A stretch of 64,000 nucleotides of DNA from Piscinibacter caeni. Lineage in GTDB: Bacteria > Pseudomonadota > Gammaproteobacteria > Burkholderiales > Burkholderiaceae_C. How positions within the stretch are numbered: position 1 is the stretch's first letter; every line of letters starts with the position of its first letter. The notes under the pieces were generated by a model, which had not been told where the DNA came from, ran no database searches, and saw only the letters and a program-made list of their open reading frames with translations. The stretch covers positions 17,150-81,149 of the forward strand of contig QJOU01000033.1 in assembly GCA_003265685.1 (NCBI GenBank). Reading direction: 5' to 3'. Shown here piece by piece: positions 52,319 through 60,867 of the stretch. A program made the translations under genes and the position numbers.

Positions 52319-54340
52319 CTAGGTGATGTCGGCGCGCTCGATGGTCGACGGCTCGGCGATCTGGACACCGTCATCGCCGAGCAGGGCACCGTCGTCGTCG
52401 GCGGCTGCCTCGATCGCACCGCCGGCCACGGCATCGCCTGGCCGAGGGCCGACGAAGAAGTCGAGAACGCCTTCAGCGACCTGGCCGGGCTCGCCATCGA
52501 CGAGGTCCGGAAGCCGGCTCATGTCGTAGGCCAGTTGCTCGTACTCCACGCTGTCGCCCAGGCCCAGCTCATCGTCGGCGTAGCGCCAGCGTTCCTGCAC
52601 GCGCGCCAGGTGCAGGTCCATGTTCATGCGCGGCACCATCGGGGCCGGAAGCAGGCGCGACGTGAAGGCCTTGTCGCGGTAGTAGCGGATCTTCTCGCCC
52701 AAGATCGGCTTGCAGTTCTCGAAGATCACCACCAGGCGCTCGCTGCCCAGTTCTTTGAACTCCTGCGGCAGCAGCAGCGCACGGCGCTGCTCGCTCTCGT
52801 TGCGGCTGACGGTGCTGTGCCCGTGGCCGCTGAAGGACCGGCTGCGCCCGCGCGAGGTGGCGCGCTCGGTGAAGTGGCCGAGCATGGCGCTGTACTCGTC
52901 GGCATCGCGCTGCTCGCGCGGCGCGTAGAGGATCTGCAGGCCGTGGTTGGTGGCGAAGGTGCGGGCTTCCTTGTCGCCGTAGACGGCATCGAGCTGCGAC
53001 ATGGCCTGCACCACGGTCAGCAGGCGTAGGTTGTAGCCGGCCAGGAACGCAGCAGCGTTGGTGACGACGCCCACGCGACCCATGGCCGTGAACTCGTCGT
53101 TGACCAGCAGGCACTGGACCTTCAGCGTCGGGTCCTGCTCGGGCAGGGCTTGAGTGTTCAGGCTGACAAGCTGCGAGAAGAAGAGGTTCAGCAGCGGACG
53201 GGCGTTGGCCAGCCGGTTCGGCGGGATGCGAACGTAGATCGACATGCGACGGCGGCGCACGTCCTCAAGCCGGAAGTCGTCGGCGCTGGTGGCGGCATCG
53301 ACGATGGCATCCGCGAAGATCGTCAACGGCGCGTTGAAGGTGGCGACCACGCTGGACAGCGTGTTCTCCGAGTTCGACAGCAGCCGCTGCAAGGCATCTG
53401 CGCACTCTTCGGTGAGTGGGTTGCCTTCCTCGCGTCGCTGGGTGATCAGGCCGCTGAGGTGGTCCTTGAGCGACCGTCCCTTGCCCGAGGACTGGCGCAG
53501 CATCTCGCCGATGGTGCGGGGGAGCGAGGGGGTTTCGAGGAGAACGAGGCCGAGGCCGAGGAACAGGTTGCGCGCCTGGTCGTTGAAGAAGGCTTCCGAC
53601 GACGTGCCGCTACCGTCGTTGGGGAAGAAGACTTGGCCGACGGTGAGAAGGTCGCCGACGCGGTGCAGCGGGCTGGAGCGAACGGCAGTCAGCGGGTTCC
53701 AGCGGTGGCTGCGTGCGTCCTCGTCGAAGGGCGAGAAGGCATAGACCGCCTGGCCGTGCGCCGCCCGGTAGCCTGCCGTGATGTCGTAGTTCTCGCCCTT
53801 GATGTCGAGCACCACGACCGAGTCGGGCCAGTTCAGCAGGTTGGGGATGACGACGCCCACACCCTTGCCGCTGCGGGTCGGCGCCGACAACATCACCGAG
53901 AGCTGGCCAGGCAGCGCGAGGAACCTGCCACGATGTCGGCCGATGAGGATGCCAGGTTGCCTATCGCCGCCGGTCAGTCCCGCGCGATCGACCTCGGCCG
54001 GGCTGGCGAAGCGGGCATCGCCGTGCAGCGCCCGGCGCGGCCGTGCGGCGACGACGAGGCCGGCCGGTAGCAGGATCAGCAGGCCGATCCCCGAGACGCC
54101 GATCGCGAGCTGGAGCTTCTTGCGAAGCTGGGCATCGTCTGCGTACAGGTCCCAGTAGTGGACGATGCTGGTGAACTGGGCCTGCTTCGGGTTCGCCTTG
54201 TTCAGCACCAGAAACAGGACGCCGGCTAGATAAACCGCCGCGCAGGCCAGTGCGGCGTAGCCCACCACGCCGAACACACCCGCGGCGACCTTGCGGCCCA
54301 TGGGCCAGGCCGAGAACGGCAGAGCTGCGACGCCGCTCAT
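52319..54340 (-). CDS. virD4: VirD4 type IV coupling protein, 673 aa
   Basis: Two N-terminal transmembrane helices (about 15-40 and 65-90) precede the TraG/VirD4 ATPase. Walker A is APTRSGKGVG, followed by VIPNLLNWPDSVVVLDIKGENY. Walker B is LLVNDEFTAMG, where Asn-Asp replaces the usual Leu-Asp. It passes the relaxosome to the VirB channel. Start MSGVAALPF overlaps the virB11 stop (ATGA). Confidence 0.93.
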   Translation of the reverse strand: MSGVAALPFSAWPMGRKVAAGVFGVVGYAALACAAVYLAGVLFLVLNKANPKQAQFTSIVHYWDLYADDAQLRKKLQLAIGVSGIGLLILLPAGLVVAARPRRALHGDARFASPAEVDRAGLTGGDRQPGILIGRHRGRFLALPGQLSVMLSAPTRSGKGVGVVIPNLLNWPDSVVVLDIKGENYDITAGYRAAHGQAVYAFSPFDEDARSHRWNPLTAVRSSPLHRVGDLLTVGQVFFPNDGSGTSSEAFFNDQARNLFLGLGLVLLETPSLPRTIGEMLRQSSGKGRSLKDHLSGLITQRREEGNPLTEECADALQRLLSNSENTLSSVVATFNAPLTIFADAIVDAATSADDFRLEDVRRRRMSIYVRIPPNRLANARPLLNLFFSQLVSLNTQALPEQDPTLKVQCLLVNDEFTAMGRVGVVTNAAAFLAGYNLRLLTVVQAMSQLDAVYGDKEARTFATNHGLQILYAPREQRDADEYSAMLGHFTERATSRGRSRSFSGHGHSTVSRNESEQRRALLLPQEFKELGSERLVVIFENCKPILGEKIRYYRDKAFTSRLLPAPMVPRMNMDLHLARVQERWRYADDELGLGDSVEYEQLAYDMSRLPDLVDGEPGQVAEGVLDFFVGPRPGDAVAGGAIEAAADDDGALLGDDGVQIAEPSTIERADIT

Positions 54341-55422
54341 GCCGCCGCCGTCTGCTGATCCCAGCGCCCGAGCCGCTGGCGCCGGGGTTCGTAGAGGATC
54401 TCGGAGATGAAGCGCCCGCGCTCGTCGCGATCGAACTGCACGATCACGTCGACGACGACGCTCAGCAGCCACTTGATCTCGTCCATGCGCAGGCCGCCGC
54501 CGGCCCCGGTCTCGCGGATCATCAGCGACATCTGCTCGAAGGCCAGCGCGCAGCTGCCGGCGTGCACGCTGGTGATGCTGCCCGGATGGCCGGAGGCCGC
54601 GAGGCGCACGAAGTAGAAGCACTCGTCGCCCCGCACCTCGGCGAGAAAGATGCGATCGGGCTTCATGCGCAGGCAGGCTTCGAGCAACGACTTGGCCGTC
54701 ACCCGGGCCGTGCCCTGGGCGTCCTTGCTGTAGAACAGGTGCACCACGTTCGGGTGGTTCGGCAGCGTCAGCTCGGCCGTGTCCTGGATCGTGATGAGGC
54801 GCTCGTGCTTCGGGACTTCCTCGACCAAGCCCTTCATGAAGGTGGTCTTGCCGGAACCGGTCTTGCCGCTGACGACGATGGTCTGGTGCTTGCGCACCGC
54901 CAGGCGCAGGAACTCTGCGTAGCGGCCGGCGTCCTTCAGTTCCACCAGTTCGCGCTCGAAGGGCAGCAGTTCGGCGTTCGGTGTCCGGGTCACGGTGGCG
55001 GTGCGCTCGAACAGGCCTTCGTGCTCGAAGTCGTCGAGCCGCTTGATCAGGTGCGACGGCTTGCGCACCGTGATCGACACGGTGCCGCGCGGCACGGCCG
55101 GCGGAATGACGAACTGGATGCGTTCGCCACTGGGCAGCGTCGCCGAGAGTAGCGGGCGCTCCTGGTTGACCTGCTGGTCGCAGAAGGTGGCAACGGCCGT
55201 GGCGAGCGACAGGCAGCGCTCCTGGGTCATCTCGGGCGCGGGCACGGTCTGCCAGCCGCGCACGGTTTCGACCAGTAGTTCCCCAGGCCGGTTGACGCAC
55301 ACCTCCAGCACTCCGGGTGCGTCCAACTGTTCGCGCAGTGGCCGCAGGAACTCGACGACCGAGGTGGCGTCGCCGCACCAGCCTTCGCCCAGGTCTTCGT
55401 GCTCGCAGGCGTGCTGGTTCAT
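54337..55422 (-). CDS. virB11: VirB11 secretion ATPase, 361 aa
   Basis: The hexameric VirB11/PulE-type ATPase shows Walker A SGKTGSGKTTFMKGL, the Asp box QDTAELTLPNHPN, Walker B-like RIFLAEVRGDECFYF and the His box GHPGSITSVHAGS. The start MNQHACEHED overlaps the virB10 stop. Length is typical. Confidence 0.93.
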   Translation of the reverse strand: MNQHACEHEDLGEGWCGDATSVVEFLRPLREQLDAPGVLEVCVNRPGELLVETVRGWQTVPAPEMTQERCLSLATAVATFCDQQVNQERPLLSATLPSGERIQFVIPPAVPRGTVSITVRKPSHLIKRLDDFEHEGLFERTATVTRTPNAELLPFERELVELKDAGRYAEFLRLAVRKHQTIVVSGKTGSGKTTFMKGLVEEVPKHERLITIQDTAELTLPNHPNVVHLFYSKDAQGTARVTAKSLLEACLRMKPDRIFLAEVRGDECFYFVRLAASGHPGSITSVHAGSCALAFEQMSLMIRETGAGGGLRMDEIKWLLSVVVDVIVQFDRDERGRFISEILYEPRRQRLGRWDQQTAAA

Positions 55423-56870
55423 GGCGTGCCCTCGCGCTGCGGGGCGATGGCCGTCGGCTTCAGTTCGTACACCGACGAGAAGTCCACGTCGCGGGCGACG
55501 TAGATGCCGACGATGCCGCCCTGGTTCTGGTAGATCAGCGGCGGGATGTTGATCGTGCTGTCCAGCACCTTCTCGGCCAGCTTGCTGGTGTTGGCCGCTG
55601 TGGACGGCAGCACGATGGTGTCGGTCTGCCGGTCGCTGGCCTGGTTCTGGATTACGAGCTTCACCGAGTCGTCGATCAGCGACAGCAGCATGGCCGCGCC
55701 GATGCGCTCGCCCCAGCGGTTGTCGACGTAGCCGTCGATGCCGGACTCGCCCAGTTGGCCGGTGCCGGGCGAATCGATGTCCACCGTCACGCCCAGCGGC
55801 GTGCGGATGCGCGTCCACAGCACCGGGATGCGGACCGTGCCGGGCCGGACCGATGCGATGCGGTATTCGCCGTCGAGGTGCGAGCCGCGCTCAATCAGCA
55901 GCACGCGGCCGTCATCGCTGAACACGTTGCGCTGCACCTGGCAGCCGACGAGACCCGAGGTGGCGCTGATGACCTTGGTCTTCAGTGCGCAAGTGAAGGC
56001 CGTGCCCTTGGGGAGGGTCAGGCTGCGGTTGCCCAGCATCGAGGCCGCCACTTTCGGGGTGGTGGACCCGAGAAGCTGGCCCCCGAAGAGGCTTCCTCCC
56101 GTCGCGGGCCCGCCGACGGGTGGGGTGCCTGCCACCGGGGGCCCGCCGAGGAGTGCCCCTGAAGGCATGGTTCCGGTGGCTTGGCCGGTCGCCAGCGCCG
56201 CGGTCTTGGTCAGGCTCTCGAGCATGCCCTGCAACTGGCGCTGGTAGCCCTGCAGGTTGCGCGATGTCGTCGCGATCGGATCGTTCGGGTCTGTAGCCTC
56301 GGGCGCAGGGGATCCCTCCGCGAGGGGGAGCGAGGCATCCGCCCTTCGGGTGGAGGCGCCAGGCGGCGGGAGGGCCCCAGGCCGGGTCGTGACCAGCAGG
56401 ACGGGGGCATCCTCAGGAGGGACCACTCTCGGGCCGCCTGATGCGGCCGCCCCCGAGCCGGTGCGCCGGACGCCGATGGGCTCGGCCAGCTCGTCGGCCG
56501 TGGGCGTCAGCGCAGGGATGCGCGGCGCGGTGGCCACCGCGGCACTGGCAGCCAGGGCCGGCGGCATCTCCAGCCGGCGAGGCTCCGAGGTGGCGGCGGT
56601 GGGCTTGTCCTTCACCAGCTTCGACTGCTCGTCCGCCTTCTTGCCGCTGGCCGAGAAGCGCTGGATCGTGAACGCGGCGACGGCCACCAGCGAGCCGATC
56701 AGCAGGAGCACGGCCAGCAGCCCCTTCTTCGACATCGAGATGCGCTGCCGGGCCGCGACGTTGGGGATGCCGGGCTCGCCGGGCAGCGGCGAGATCGTGT
56801 TTCCGTCGGCCGCGGTCTCGGCGCTCAGGTCGGGATCACTGTCGCGCGTGTCGCGAGGGTCCTGCGTCAT
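55419..56870 (-). CDS. virB10: VirB10 core channel protein, 483 aa
   Basis: VirB10 spans both membranes. A cytoplasmic N-terminus, one transmembrane helix (KKGLLAVLLLIGSLVAVAAF at about 48-67), a long Pro/Ala-rich periplasmic linker and the conserved C-terminal beta barrel domain (LTLPKGTAFTCALKTKVISA, GYVDNRWGERIGAAMLLSL) are visible. Overlaps virB9 and virB11. Confidence 0.93.
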   Translation of the reverse strand: MTQDPRDTRDSDPDLSAETAADGNTISPLPGEPGIPNVAARQRISMSKKGLLAVLLLIGSLVAVAAFTIQRFSASGKKADEQSKLVKDKPTAATSEPRRLEMPPALAASAAVATAPRIPALTPTADELAEPIGVRRTGSGAAASGGPRVVPPEDAPVLLVTTRPGALPPPGASTRRADASLPLAEGSPAPEATDPNDPIATTSRNLQGYQRQLQGMLESLTKTAALATGQATGTMPSGALLGGPPVAGTPPVGGPATGGSLFGGQLLGSTTPKVAASMLGNRSLTLPKGTAFTCALKTKVISATSGLVGCQVQRNVFSDDGRVLLIERGSHLDGEYRIASVRPGTVRIPVLWTRIRTPLGVTVDIDSPGTGQLGESGIDGYVDNRWGERIGAAMLLSLIDDSVKLVIQNQASDRQTDTIVLPSTAANTSKLAEKVLDSTINIPPLIYQNQGGIVGIYVARDVDFSSVYELKPTAIAPQREGTP

Positions 56871-57787
56871 GGCGTCGCTCCCTTCCGAGTGCCGGTCGGC
56901 GCGTTGTTGCTGCCGGCATCGGCCTTGAGCACGCGCTGCACGCCCGGCACCGTGGTGCCGTCGCCGGGCGGTCGCCCGTCGAGGTCGAAGGCCTCGTTCC
57001 AGAGGCCGACGACGGCGGACCCGGCGCGCAGCATCAGCTTGCGGCTGACGCGATCGACCACCAGCAGGTCGTCTTCCATGCGGGCGTTGACGAGCGTTTC
57101 GCTGCCATCACCCAGCACATGGAACACGGCCGGCACCTCGCGGTTGCCAGGGAAACGCAGGTAGGTGAAGCGGCCGTCGTCGTAGACCAGAGTCGGCACG
57201 ATGTCCTGCGAGCCGGCGCCCTCGGCGATCGAGTACTGCGTGTTCATCACCTGCGGCTTGGCTTGCAGGCGTTCGGCGACGACCTGCTGTGGCGGCGGAG
57301 GCGGCGGCACCACCGGCAGCGCGACGAGCGGCACGTCATCGCGCATGGCGAGGCGCGCCGGAGGCGCCGTTCGAGCCGGTGCCTTGACCACGAGTCGGTA
57401 CACCGGCGGCTTCGGATCGCTGTCGGCGAGGACCACGAAGCGGAAGGTGTGCGTGCGACGGTCAGTGACCACGGCCAGGTTGTTCGCGGCACTGGCCGAG
57501 CTCTTCGCCTTGACGAACAGGTTGCGGCCACCGGGCTGCGCAGCAACGCACCAGGCGGCGTCGGCCTTCGTGCAGTCGCCGCCGAGGCCTGCTGCGACCT
57601 CGGTGATCGACTCGTCCGCATCGAGCACCACCAGAGTCACGACGCCGCGCTTGACCGGGACTGTGACGACGGCGCGCGGGTCGTAGACAACTTCGCGCAG
57701 ACGCGGATCCGCAGGCTCCGCAGCGACCACCGCGGAGCCGCAGGCCGCGACGCAGGCGAGGGAGGCCAGCCAGGCCGTCGACTTCAT
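56867..57787 (-). CDS. virB9: VirB9 outer-membrane core protein, 306 aa
   Basis: A signal peptide at 1-23 precedes the VirB9/CagX beta sandwich: DPRLREVVYDPRAVVTVPVK, RNLFVKAKSSASAANNLAVV and the C-terminal FTYLRFPGNREVPAVF with VVDRVSRKLMLRAGSAVVGL. The order and overlaps with virB8 and virB10 are standard. Confidence 0.92.
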   Translation of the reverse strand: MKSTAWLASLACVAACGSAVVAAEPADPRLREVVYDPRAVVTVPVKRGVVTLVVLDADESITEVAAGLGGDCTKADAAWCVAAQPGGRNLFVKAKSSASAANNLAVVTDRRTHTFRFVVLADSDPKPPVYRLVVKAPARTAPPARLAMRDDVPLVALPVVPPPPPPQQVVAERLQAKPQVMNTQYSIAEGAGSQDIVPTLVYDDGRFTYLRFPGNREVPAVFHVLGDGSETLVNARMEDDLLVVDRVSRKLMLRAGSAVVGLWNEAFDLDGRPPGDGTTVPGVQRVLKADAGSNNAPTGTRKGATP

Positions 57788-58557
57788 GGCTTGGCCCCCG
57801 GTGCGGCGGTGTTGATCTCGGGATCGGAACGGTAGGCGGTGACGACGAAGCCGAACGGGTTCTCGAGCCGGTCGCGCTCCTTGGCCAGCACCTTGGGCTG
57901 GTACTGGTAGACGACACTCGCTACGTGCCGGGTGGTGACCTCGGGCAGGTTGCGGTCCGTCAGGCGGACCACCTTGTCGTAGGTGACCGTGGCCTCGCCC
58001 TGGTTGCCGGGGCGCCCGTACGCAGCGAGACGCACGCCGATGACATTGATGCGCCAGTCCTCGGCGGCACCGATCCTCTTCTGCAGAGCACCGTCGCCCT
58101 CGAACTGCCGGTTGTAGTCCGCGAAAACAGCCGGCACCGCCATGCGCGCCACCTGGTCGAAGTCGCGCTGCAGGAACATCCAGCTGTAACCCTCGCGGGC
58201 CCGCACGAAGGTGGCAAGGTTGTGCTTGTCCAGCGCCTCCATCGGCGGGATGGTCTCTACGGAGAGCCGCTGCTGGACAGTGGCCTCGCCGGTGACCCGG
58301 TCGACCACGATGGGAATCTCCACCACCCTGCGCAGTGGACCCTGGACGAACACCGCGGCGATGCCGATCAGGCCCAGCACCAGGCCGGCGATGGCGACCC
58401 ACCACGCCCGACGCTCCGAGCGTTCGAGCATCAGCGCACGGTCGACTTCCCACGCGCGATTCGCGTCGATCGTCGTCGTCTCGGGATCAACCTGCGCTCG
58501 GTCGCTCGGGCGTTCAGGCAATGCAGCGGCTCTTCCTGGCGTCAGGACGGCACTCAT
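57784..58557 (-). CDS. virB8: VirB8 inner-membrane assembly protein, 257 aa
   Basis: One transmembrane helix (WWVAIAGLVLGLIGIAAVFV at about 52-71) anchors a periplasmic NTF2-like domain with SWMFLQRDFDQVARMAVPAV and VASVVYQYQPKVLAKERDR. Length and neighbours are typical of VirB8. Confidence 0.92.
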   Translation of the reverse strand: MSAVLTPGRAAALPERPSDRAQVDPETTTIDANRAWEVDRALMLERSERRAWWVAIAGLVLGLIGIAAVFVQGPLRRVVEIPIVVDRVTGEATVQQRLSVETIPPMEALDKHNLATFVRAREGYSWMFLQRDFDQVARMAVPAVFADYNRQFEGDGALQKRIGAAEDWRINVIGVRLAAYGRPGNQGEATVTYDKVVRLTDRNLPEVTTRHVASVVYQYQPKVLAKERDRLENPFGFVVTAYRSDPEINTAAPGAKP

Positions 58558-58613
58558 GGGGACCTCCGTGGAGCTGCGCCTAAGGCCCGGCGCAGCGGTT
58601 AGGCGAACGGGCG

Positions 58614-59318
58614 TCAGGGCAGGTAGTCGGCCACCTTCCCCGTCCGGGTGAGCATCTGGTACTGACGTTCGCGCTCGCGCGACCGGGCGATGCGCTCCTC
58701 GCTGTCGGCCATGCCCTGCAGCATCTGCACCTGGGACATCTCGTGCGCCAGCAACGCGTTCTCGGCGCCGATGCGGGCCTGGATCTCCTGCACTGCCTTC
58801 TGGTCGGTGGTGGCGTTGATCTGGCCCATCAGCGACTGGATCTGCGAAAGGCGCCCCGCGGCCGACTTCATCGCGTCCTGCAGCAGGCCTTTCTGCTGGT
58901 ACGGCTGCGCCAGCGCGGCCTGGCAGCTGGTGCGGGCGTCGCCGGCGAGGTCCATGCAGTTGTAGACCATGCCCACATCACGGAGCGCCTTGGCCGTGGC
59001 GTTCAGGCCGGAGTAGCCCGAGGTGTTGATCGCGTTGAGATAGGTGTAGGCCTCGGCCGGCACGTAGTTCTTCAGCATCGGGTTGTTGAACACGTTGCCG
59101 AGGTTTCGGATGCCGTTGATGCTGTTGAGCTGATCCTGCAGTTGGGTGATCTGCTGGACCTGGTTGCTGATCTCGGTGACATCGTTCAGGACCTGCAGGA
59201 TGGTCTGGATCAGGTTGGCGATGTCGATGACGGGGATGCCCTGTGCACGCGCACTCCCGGCACCGAGGCTGCCGGCAACGAGGACAGCGGCGGCAGCGGC
59301 CTTCAGACGAGTCTTCAT
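58614..59318 (-). CDS. virB5: VirB5-family pilus-tip protein, 234 aa
   Basis: A Sec signal peptide (1-25, ending SARAQG) is followed by helices rich in Gln, Asn and Leu, with TEISNQVQQITQLQDQLNSI and the paired Cys of NCMDLAGDARTSCQAAL. This fits VirB5/TraC-type minor pilins. It lies between virB8 and virB6, with a 56-base gap after it. Confidence 0.85.
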   Translation of the reverse strand: MKTRLKAAAAAVLVAGSLGAGSARAQGIPVIDIANLIQTILQVLNDVTEISNQVQQITQLQDQLNSINGIRNLGNVFNNPMLKNYVPAEAYTYLNAINTSGYSGLNATAKALRDVGMVYNCMDLAGDARTSCQAALAQPYQQKGLLQDAMKSAAGRLSQIQSLMGQINATTDQKAVQEIQARIGAENALLAHEMSQVQMLQGMADSEERIARSRERERQYQMLTRTGKVADYLP

Positions 59319-59344
59319 CTCACGCTCCTTCAACGGGTTGGTGG

Positions 59345-60445
59345 CTACGCTCGGCCGCGAAGTGCGGCGAGCTTGTACGCAGCGGTTCGCACCGCGCCGT
59401 ATCCCTGTCGGACCACGGCGCCGGCACCCGCGGCCATGGTTCCTGCTGCCCTGCCGGTGGCGACAGCGGCGGCGCCCGTGGCCTGGCCTGCGGCATAGGG
59501 CAGGCCGGCACCAGCGCGCACGACACCGCCGGCTGCGCCCGCGGCTCCCGCACCCCGCGCGGAGGACGCCGAGCGAAGGCCCGAGACCATCATGGCGTTC
59601 TGGATCATCTGGATGCCCTGCTGGACTGTGGCACCGCCAGTAAGAGCGGAGGCGAGGCTCGGAGCCTGGAAGCAGATGATGGCCATGAGGATCATCACGA
59701 CGCAGTACTTCAGAATCTCGCCGACGACGTTGAAGGTCGGGCCGAGGAAGCCGCCCTGGGATTGAATGACCTGCACCATGGCCTGCCCCATGTAGATGCT
59801 CAGGCCCAAAGCGAAGAACGCGAACCAGGTCAGCACCACGGAGTTGAGGACCATGGACAGCCAGCTGTCGAAGAAGCGCGCTGTGGGCCGCCATGCGAGG
59901 CAGAGGACGAACAGCGGACCAACTGCGATCACGAAGGTCAAGAACAGCTTCGCGAGCGTGACGACGAAGAGCGCGATGCAAAGGAAGATCACGTTGCCGA
60001 AGGCAGTGACCACGGCGGCGAAGACAAGGTCGAGCCTCATGATCCCTGCCTCCTTCAGCAGATCGAGAACCAGCAGGCTGGCCTGATCGTTGAAGGCATC
60101 AAGTAGCGCATACGGTGAGTTCACCGTCATCGGGTCAGTTGCTGCCGGCAGGAAGGTAGTCGCCACGCCTGTGGCGAGCGCATTGGCGCTGTCTGCCACG
60201 TTGCTGATGTAGAACCCGGACTGAAGCGCGAAGGCCAGGATGAGGCCGATCTTGAAGACCTTCCACATGAAGACAGGAAGCGTCTCGGAAACCTCATTGC
60301 GCAGAACGGCCCAGCCGTAGAGCGTCACCCAGATCGTCATGCAGATCAGCGCGATCGGAGCGATCGCGGTCATCAACGATGACACCACGCCGAGCACGTA
60401 GGTACTGAGCACGGTGTTGAACTGATTGCCGACCCAGGTGAACAT
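59345..60445 (-). CDS. virB6: VirB6 inner-membrane channel protein, 366 aa
   Basis: Six or more hydrophobic helices span residues 15-275, including SLMTAIAPIALICMTIWVTL and VIFLCIALFVVTLAKLFLTF. The C-terminus is Gly/Ala-rich and cytoplasmic or periplasmic. The start MFTWVGNQFN suits the family and follows a 14-base gap. Confidence 0.9.
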   Translation of the reverse strand: MFTWVGNQFNTVLSTYVLGVVSSLMTAIAPIALICMTIWVTLYGWAVLRNEVSETLPVFMWKVFKIGLILAFALQSGFYISNVADSANALATGVATTFLPAATDPMTVNSPYALLDAFNDQASLLVLDLLKEAGIMRLDLVFAAVVTAFGNVIFLCIALFVVTLAKLFLTFVIAVGPLFVLCLAWRPTARFFDSWLSMVLNSVVLTWFAFFALGLSIYMGQAMVQVIQSQGGFLGPTFNVVGEILKYCVVMILMAIICFQAPSLASALTGGATVQQGIQMIQNAMMVSGLRSASSARGAGAAGAAGGVVRAGAGLPYAAGQATGAAAVATGRAAGTMAAGAGAVVRQGYGAVRTAAYKLAALRGRA

Positions 60446-60459
60446 GACACAAGTTCCTG

Positions 60460-60867
60460 CTACTGCACTGCCGGGTTTGGCAAGCTCTTGATGCTCACGC
60501 AGCCCTTGCTTAGATCGGGGTACTGGCAGTGCTTCCACTCCGATCCGGTCTTCACGACCCACACGCGAGATCGCTTTTCAGAGCCGTAGGTTGATGCTCG
60601 GCAAGTGGACGGTCTTGCGTAGACCTCCGTGCATTCCATCAAGCCCTCTGGCGTCTCCACCATCTTCCAGCCGCCACCTGAACACCCGGGCGTTGCAGCG
60701 GGGCACGGCTTCGCGAGAAGCGCCCCGGCCGTCGGTGGCGTTTCGACCTTCTTGGTCCCATCGGGCATGATCTTCACGGCCTCGTTGCCCTTGACGAACT
60801 GGGCGCTGGCGGTTGTGGCTGCGAGTGCCAACGCAACCAGCGCGAGGAGATGACGAACAGCTTTCAT
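60460..60867 (-). CDS. Small exported Cys-rich protein of the transfer operon, 135 aa
   Basis: Residues 1-23 form a signal peptide (ALALAATTASAQF). The mature part has six Cys (PCPAATPGC, MEC, STC, HCQ, GCV), likely forming disulfides in the periplasm. No lipobox is present, so it is not a standard VirB7, though its place between virB4 and virB6 is where VirB7 or entry-exclusion genes may lie. It overlaps virB4 by four bases. Identity unknown. Confidence 0.7.
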   Translation of the reverse strand: MKAVRHLLALVALALAATTASAQFVKGNEAVKIMPDGTKKVETPPTAGALLAKPCPAATPGCSGGGWKMVETPEGLMECTEVYARPSTCRASTYGSEKRSRVWVVKTGSEWKHCQYPDLSKGCVSIKSLPNPAVQ